Of a stretch of 35,806 bases of DNA, positions 33,012-35,806 are shown one piece after another (position 1 is the stretch's first letter; each line of letters opens with the position of its first letter). Under the pieces are notes generated by a model, which saw only the letters and a program-made list of their open reading frames with translations, did no database searches and was not told the origin of the DNA. The stretch is from Streptomyces mesophilus (lineage in GTDB: Bacteria; Actinomycetota; Actinomycetes; Streptomycetales; Streptomycetaceae): positions 1-35,806 of the forward strand of contig NZ_JAAKZW010000058.1 of NCBI RefSeq assembly GCF_011044995.1, written 5' to 3'. The translations under genes and the position numbers were made by a program.

Positions 33012-33683
33012 GTGTCCGACCTCGACAGCCAGACCGCTTACTGGGACGCCGCCGCGACGACGAAGCGATTCACGCACCCACTGCACACACCGTGGCTGGA
33101 CAACGTCGAACGAAGCGCCGCGATCCTCGACTACGGCTGCGGCTACGGCCGAACCCTGGATGCGCTGGAACAGCAGGGCTTTGACAACCTCTCCGGCGTC
33201 GACACATCACCGGGGATGATCGCTCGGGCCCGCAGCCTGCACCCCGCGATGCACTTCGCGGTGCTGGACACACCACCGACACTGGCCTGCCCGGACGCGA
33301 GCATCGACGTGGTCGTGCTCTTCGCGGTGCTGACCTGCATCCCAAGCGACGACGCACAGCGGCTGCTGATCGGCGAGCTACACCGCGTGCTCAAGCCCGG
33401 CGCACTGCTCTACCTCAGCGACCTGCTACTACAAGACGACCAGCGCAACCGCGACCGCTACGCGAGGTTCGCCGAGCCCTACGGCACCTACGGGGTGTTC
33501 GAGACCGGCGACGGCGCAGTGTGCCGCCACCATCCGAGCGGCTGGTTCACCTCCCTGCTCGCCGGTTTCGAGACCATCGACACCCGACGAACCACCGTGA
33601 CCACCATGAACGGCAACACATCGGCGGGCCTTCAGATCCTGGCCCGCAAGCCGGTCCCAGGTCACCAGACCCCTACCCACTGA
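33012..33683 (+). CDS. Class I SAM-dependent methyltransferase, element passenger
   Basis: A 223-aa intact methyltransferase. Motif I ILDYGCGYGRTLDALE (38-53), acidic end of strand 2 in GVDTSPGM, then SIDVVVLFAVLTCIP (motif IV region) and VLKPGALLYLSDLLLQ (motif V/VI), as in Methyltransf_11/25 proteins acting on small molecules. GTG 33012 with GGAGG 8 bases upstream; an in-frame ATG at 32997 lacks a ribosome site. It lies between the transposase stop and the right terminal repeat, so it travels inside the element. In contrast to the transposase it has no frameshift, suggesting selection or a more recent origin. Substrate unknown. Confidence 0.87.
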   Translation: MSDLDSQTAYWDAAATTKRFTHPLHTPWLDNVERSAAILDYGCGYGRTLDALEQQGFDNLSGVDTSPGMIARARSLHPAMHFAVLDTPPTLACPDASIDVVVLFAVLTCIPSDDAQRLLIGELHRVLKPGALLYLSDLLLQDDQRNRDRYARFAEPYGTYGVFETGDGAVCRHHPSGWFTSLLAGFETIDTRRTTVTTMNGNTSAGLQILARKPVPGHQTPTH

Positions 33684-33702
33684 CGCTGCGGCCGGACAAC
33701 GC

Positions 33703-33717
33703 ACCCACAGGTATTGA
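33703..33717. repeat. Right terminal repeat of the IS256-like element
   Basis: The inverted partner of 31614-31628, 20 bases after the methyltransferase stop. Confidence 0.65.
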
Positions 33718-33936
33718 CAATTACTCGGCGCCGAGCCGGCGGGGGTCCTGGGGAAGATCACCGCCCCGACCCTGGCTGTGGAGGGCACGCACGAGCCGTA
33801 CAAGCCCGGTCACTCCGCGCTCATCGCCGACGCGATCCCCGGGGCCTCGATCCTGACCGTCGAGGGCATGGGGCACTCGTTCCCGCCCGAGGTGCACGAG
33901 CTGTTGGCGGACGCCATCATCGCCCACACACAGTGA
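33718..33936 (+). pseudogene. Alpha/beta-hydrolase, 3' part after the element
   Basis: This continues the gene broken at 31611: GAEPAGVLGKITAPTLAVEG, then THEPYKPGHSALI and the catalytic-His region VEGMGHSFPPEVHELL, ending at TGA 33936. The acid position in THEPYKP is Glu where related hydrolases usually have Asp. Without the 5' part it has no start codon or ribosome site of its own. Confidence 0.87.
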
Positions 33937-34246
33937 CTGAATCGCCGCCCTCATCGGATGCCGGAGGCCACCGTATTGATGCTGCTTCTGTGACCTCGCC
34001 TGATCGGCCTTCGCGCGTCCACCTGGATGGTCCCGGGACGATCCGCGTCACGCACGAGGAGATCCGGCGGTGGCGCGGTTCTCCGGTCAGGCAATAGATG
34101 TCGTCGACGAACCGGTCGAGGGGCGGACAAGGCACCCGGCCGACGTATTCATCGGCACAGTGTGCCCAACAACCGTTGAGTGCGCGAGGGACGTTGCCGG
34201 CGCAGCCATCGATCCTCTCCGCGGTAACTTCAGCCACTGAAGATCT
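33937..34246. other. Intergenic region with one doubtful short ORF
   Basis: A 56-codon plus-strand frame (GTG 34070 to TGA 34240) has an AGGAG-like site upstream and fairly good codon bias; its middle reads RHPADVFIGTVCPTTVECAR with two Cys. It could be a small gene or the end of a lost one. It converges with the minus-strand gene at 34247. Confidence 0.3.
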
Positions 34247-34513
34247 CTACAGGCCGACCTCCCACGGGAATGGGCAGAGCGCGGCTGCACGACAGTAGAC
34301 ATCTACCACCCACGGCATCAGCGCCGCCATCGGGTGCAGTCGGGAACCCTGCAGGCTGGCGAGTTGCCGGGCACTGTGGTGCACACACCCTGTGATCTCG
34401 GTTCCGTCCCTGGTGACGACCGTCACCGCCGCCAAAGCCCCTTCGCACGGCGTCGGGTCCTTTTGATCGGCTATCAGACATCGCTGACCAGCGTCCGCAT
34501 TCGGTTCATCCAA
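34247..34513 (-). CDS. Small Cys-containing hypothetical protein
   Basis: An 88-aa protein. TTG start five bases after GGAGG. The sequence has a CLIADQKDPTPCEGAL segment, a VTVVTRDGTEITGCVHHSAR segment and LASLQGSRLHPM: three Cys plus His residues spaced like a small zinc-ribbon-type fold. Similar short proteins occur in streptomycetes next to mobile-element and plasmid-type genes, as far as I recall. Soluble, no signal peptide. It stands alone between the hydrolase remnant and the next secreted protein. Function unknown. Confidence 0.55.
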   Translation of the reverse strand: MDEPNADAGQRCLIADQKDPTPCEGALAAVTVVTRDGTEITGCVHHSARQLASLQGSRLHPMAALMPWVVDVYCRAAALCPFPWEVGL

Positions 34514-35025
34514 CGTCGCCTCCAGCGGCGTGATGCCCTTATCAGCGGTGGTATGCCCGGGTAAGCCAGTTTCTATGAACTGCTGGCGATACCCTGGCCG
34601 TAACTTTGCCCTTGAATACTTTCGTACGCCCCTACCACTTCGGGTGCGCGCCCCGGCAAACCGCAGCAGCCCAGCCGTGGTGAGTTCACCAGGCGGGCAT
34701 GACAGTTCCGCCCTCCCCGTCCGTCGGGCGGGACCCTTGAAGCGACGGATGGAACCAGCTGGCCCACCACTCGCCGCTCTGCGCCCGTGTACGCAGACGG
34801 CTCATCGCCCGCCGCAACAGTGGCATCCGCCAGATCCACAGCCAGCACCGAAGGGGCCCGCCGACATCTCCGCCATCACCTAGGACACGGTCTCCCGAGC
34901 AACCTCTAAGCGCTCAAGATGCTCTCGGGCCGCCCCTCATTTGCGTTCTGGTGCAATCACTCGTCGATGCGGGGAAACGCGAATACGTTGACGCAGCCAA
35001 GTCGCCAGCGCTCACGGGGGAATTC
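34514..35025. other. Intergenic region with IS debris
   Basis: No gene that I can support. It contains the isolated IS5-end sequence at 34881-34893. A TTGACG hexamer at 34988-34993 could be the -35 box for the secreted protein at 35026, but no clear -10 follows. Confidence 0.4.
34881..34893. repeat. Solo copy of the IS5-type end sequence
   Basis: TAGGACACGGTCT is identical to 13788-13800 at the right end of the IS5-family element. No transposase or second end is recognisable beside it, so it is either the scar of an excised or decayed relative or a chance 13-base match. Confidence 0.4.
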
Positions 35026-35445
35026 ATGCGCGCACGCACCACAGTCATCGCGCTCAGCGCTGCCGGGCTGCTCACCTTCACCAGCTCTGGCACCGCCCAG
35101 GCGGCCACGTACTACCGAACGTGCGACACCACTGGAGCGTCAGGCAGCGCAAGTTTCGACATGCAGCAAAATGGCCCCGGCAATCCGAACCCTTACGTCG
35201 TCGTCGGCAACCTCTCCGTGGTCGACACAAAGGGAGACGGCAATCACGTGCGCGTGCGCTTCACCTGGGCTTACCCAGGACAGACAAGCCGGGCGAGCCA
35301 ATGGTTCAAGAACACGCTGGGAAACGGCAAGCGTCAGTCGTGGGACTTTCGGCAAGACCTGGCCGTTTACCCAAGGTCGCTAGGAGTCCAGGTCGCCAGG
35401 TACGAGGGCGACCGTTACCTGAACTCTTGCTCCGACTGGACCTGA
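35026..35445 (+). CDS. Small secreted protein with one cysteine pair
   Basis: A 139-aa protein. ATG preceded by ACGGGGG. Signal peptide of about 27 residues (MRART n-region, cleavage at AQA before ATYYR). The mature part of about 112 residues begins YYRTCDTTGASGSASFDMQQ and ends YLNSCSDWT, so its only two Cys sit near the two ends and could close the chain into one loop. Several Trp/Phe/Tyr strands (VRVRFTWAYPG, SQWFKNTL) suggest a beta-sandwich. It belongs to the same type of product as the 2601 and 14509 genes without obvious sequence similarity. Function unknown. Confidence 0.72.
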   Translation: MRARTTVIALSAAGLLTFTSSGTAQAATYYRTCDTTGASGSASFDMQQNGPGNPNPYVVVGNLSVVDTKGDGNHVRVRFTWAYPGQTSRASQWFKNTLGNGKRQSWDFRQDLAVYPRSLGVQVARYEGDRYLNSCSDWT

Positions 35446-35684
35446 CGTCACGAGTTCACTCGCTCCCGGCCGGCCGTCGGTAGCGCCCGTGCAGCCCCCT
35501 GGGTTCTCCGCCCCGCCACCCGCATGGCTGACCCGGCAATGCCGGGCGCCGGCTCGGGCAACTGGTCCCCACACAGTCGGGCAGCGGCGACGAATAGGTG
35601 TCGCCTGCCGGAGGCCCGACAACGGTCCGAGGAGTTCCTAGACGCCCTCCAGCACCGGCCGGCGGCCGTTGCCGGCGGCGCCTA

Positions 35685-35806
35685 GAGGTTGTCCCGTAAC
35701 CGGTGTGGCTCCTGGGGCGTTGTCCGGTCATGGGTGGGGTGATCTCAGCAGATGATCCGAAATGGATCGAGCCGTTCGTCGGGTTGAGCCCGGAGCAGTT
35801 CAACCG
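35685..35806 (+). mobile_element. 5' end of a second IS5-type element, cut by the window
   Basis: GAGGTTGTCCCGTAAC (35685-35700) resembles the terminal repeat of IS5-type elements of streptomycetes, and 30 bases later a transposase begins. The right end is outside the window. Confidence 0.55.
35730..35806 (+). CDS. IS5-family transposase, N-terminal fragment
   Basis: An open frame from ATG 35730 to the window edge, 25 codons: GVISADDPKWIEPFVGLSPE then QFN. The V-I-x-A-x-x-P-x-W-I-x-P-F-x-G-L-S-P-x-Q-F start is characteristic of a common IS5-type (DDE_Tnp_4-like) transposase group and differs from the transposase at 12944-13761. Truncated only by the window. Confidence 0.7.
   Translation, partial: MGGVISADDPKWIEPFVGLSPEQFN

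Larger units (their letters stand above)
31612..33717 (+). mobile_element. IS256-like element carrying a methyltransferase gene
   Basis: This 2.1-kb insertion splits the hydrolase gene: the codons before 31611 and after 33721 join in frame into a normal hydrolase (REQ|LLGAEPAGVLGKITAPT). The ends form an imperfect inverted repeat: TCAAgACCTGTGGaT from 31614 and TCAAtACCTGTGGgT reading leftward from 33717. CAAT occurs at both junctions (31608-31611, 33718-33721); a longer target duplication of 8-9 bp, usual for IS256, is not preserved. Inside are a frameshifted IS256 transposase and, 35 bases later on the same strand, an intact SAM methyltransferase. The element is therefore probably a passenger-bearing IS, now immobile. 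Confidence 0.75.

Noticed and set aside
33012..33683. Methyltransferase considered as a C-terminal fusion to the transposase because the frame is open from 31728
   Set aside because: The transposase leaves that frame at about 32566; the shared open frame is coincidental, and the methyltransferase has its own GTG and GGAGG.
1..35806. tRNA, rRNA, CRISPR array, replication origin or att site
   Set aside because: None recognised on reading both strands; no D-loop/T-loop patterns and no regular spaced repeats.

Overview
The window looks like a piece of a Streptomyces (or close actinomycete) chromosome, most likely an accessory or arm region. The evidence is very high GC with strong G/C preference at third codon positions, frequent GTG/TTG starts behind GGAGG-type ribosome sites, many Sec-exported proteins, long GC-rich terminator hairpins, a PknB-type kinase, a NarL-type two-component pair and a large LuxR-type (LAL) regulator. 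No tRNA, rRNA or CRISPR array was seen.

Region 1 (1-5.7 kb) holds small exported proteins: a beta-propeller-like protein (759), a small Cys-pair protein (2601), a secreted GHSMGG lipase/esterase (3301), a frameshifted MmpS-like lipoprotein (4447-4904, minus) and an SH3b protein (5346). Region 2 (5.8-10.6 kb) is a signalling-type locus. Two paralogous HTH proteins (5767 plus, 10003 minus) face inward and enclose a frameshifted hypothetical gene, a secreted C-terminally anchored protein (6960), a small membrane protein (8551) and a membrane-anchored Ser/Thr kinase (8786). Region 3 (10.6-16.2 kb) is patchy: broken reading frames, a conserved hypothetical (11809), a complete IS5-family insertion sequence (12935-13799) with 25-bp inverted repeats and a TAA target duplication, small hypothetical or secreted genes, and remnants of a molybdopterin-type oxidoreductase and perhaps a transposase.

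Region 4 (16.2-24.7 kb) starts with a histidine kinase whose membrane and dimerisation halves are duplicated. It converges on, and overlaps by 111 bp, its presumed response regulator. Then follows a series of small redox/detoxification genes: three DHFR/RibD-like reductases, a VOC-cupin fusion, an SDR, a second VOC protein and a thioredoxin-reductase-like flavoprotein with a CPYC centre. Region 5 (24.9-30.8 kb) is a minus-strand operon of NmrA-like reductase, DUF1772 membrane protein, a 54-aa protein and an MFS exporter, joined by 4-nt stop/start overlaps. It is divergent from a LAL regulator whose upstream region carries a cluster of CACTGG half-sites and a likely leaderless promoter.

Region 6 (30.9-35.8 kb) holds an alpha/beta-hydrolase gene next to the LAL regulator. 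It is split by a 2.1-kb element (31612-33717) bearing a decayed IS256-family transposase and an intact SAM methyltransferase as apparent passenger. After it come a small Cys-containing protein, an isolated 13-bp copy of the IS5 end sequence, one more small exported protein and the 5' end of a second IS5-type element running off the window.

The best candidates for something not previously described are the methyltransferase-carrying IS256-like element, the HTH-paralogue-flanked kinase locus, the internally duplicated histidine kinase with its convergent overlapping regulator, and the LAL/CACTGG regulatory unit with its coupled four-gene operon. All functions are inferred by reading the sequence; no database search was run.
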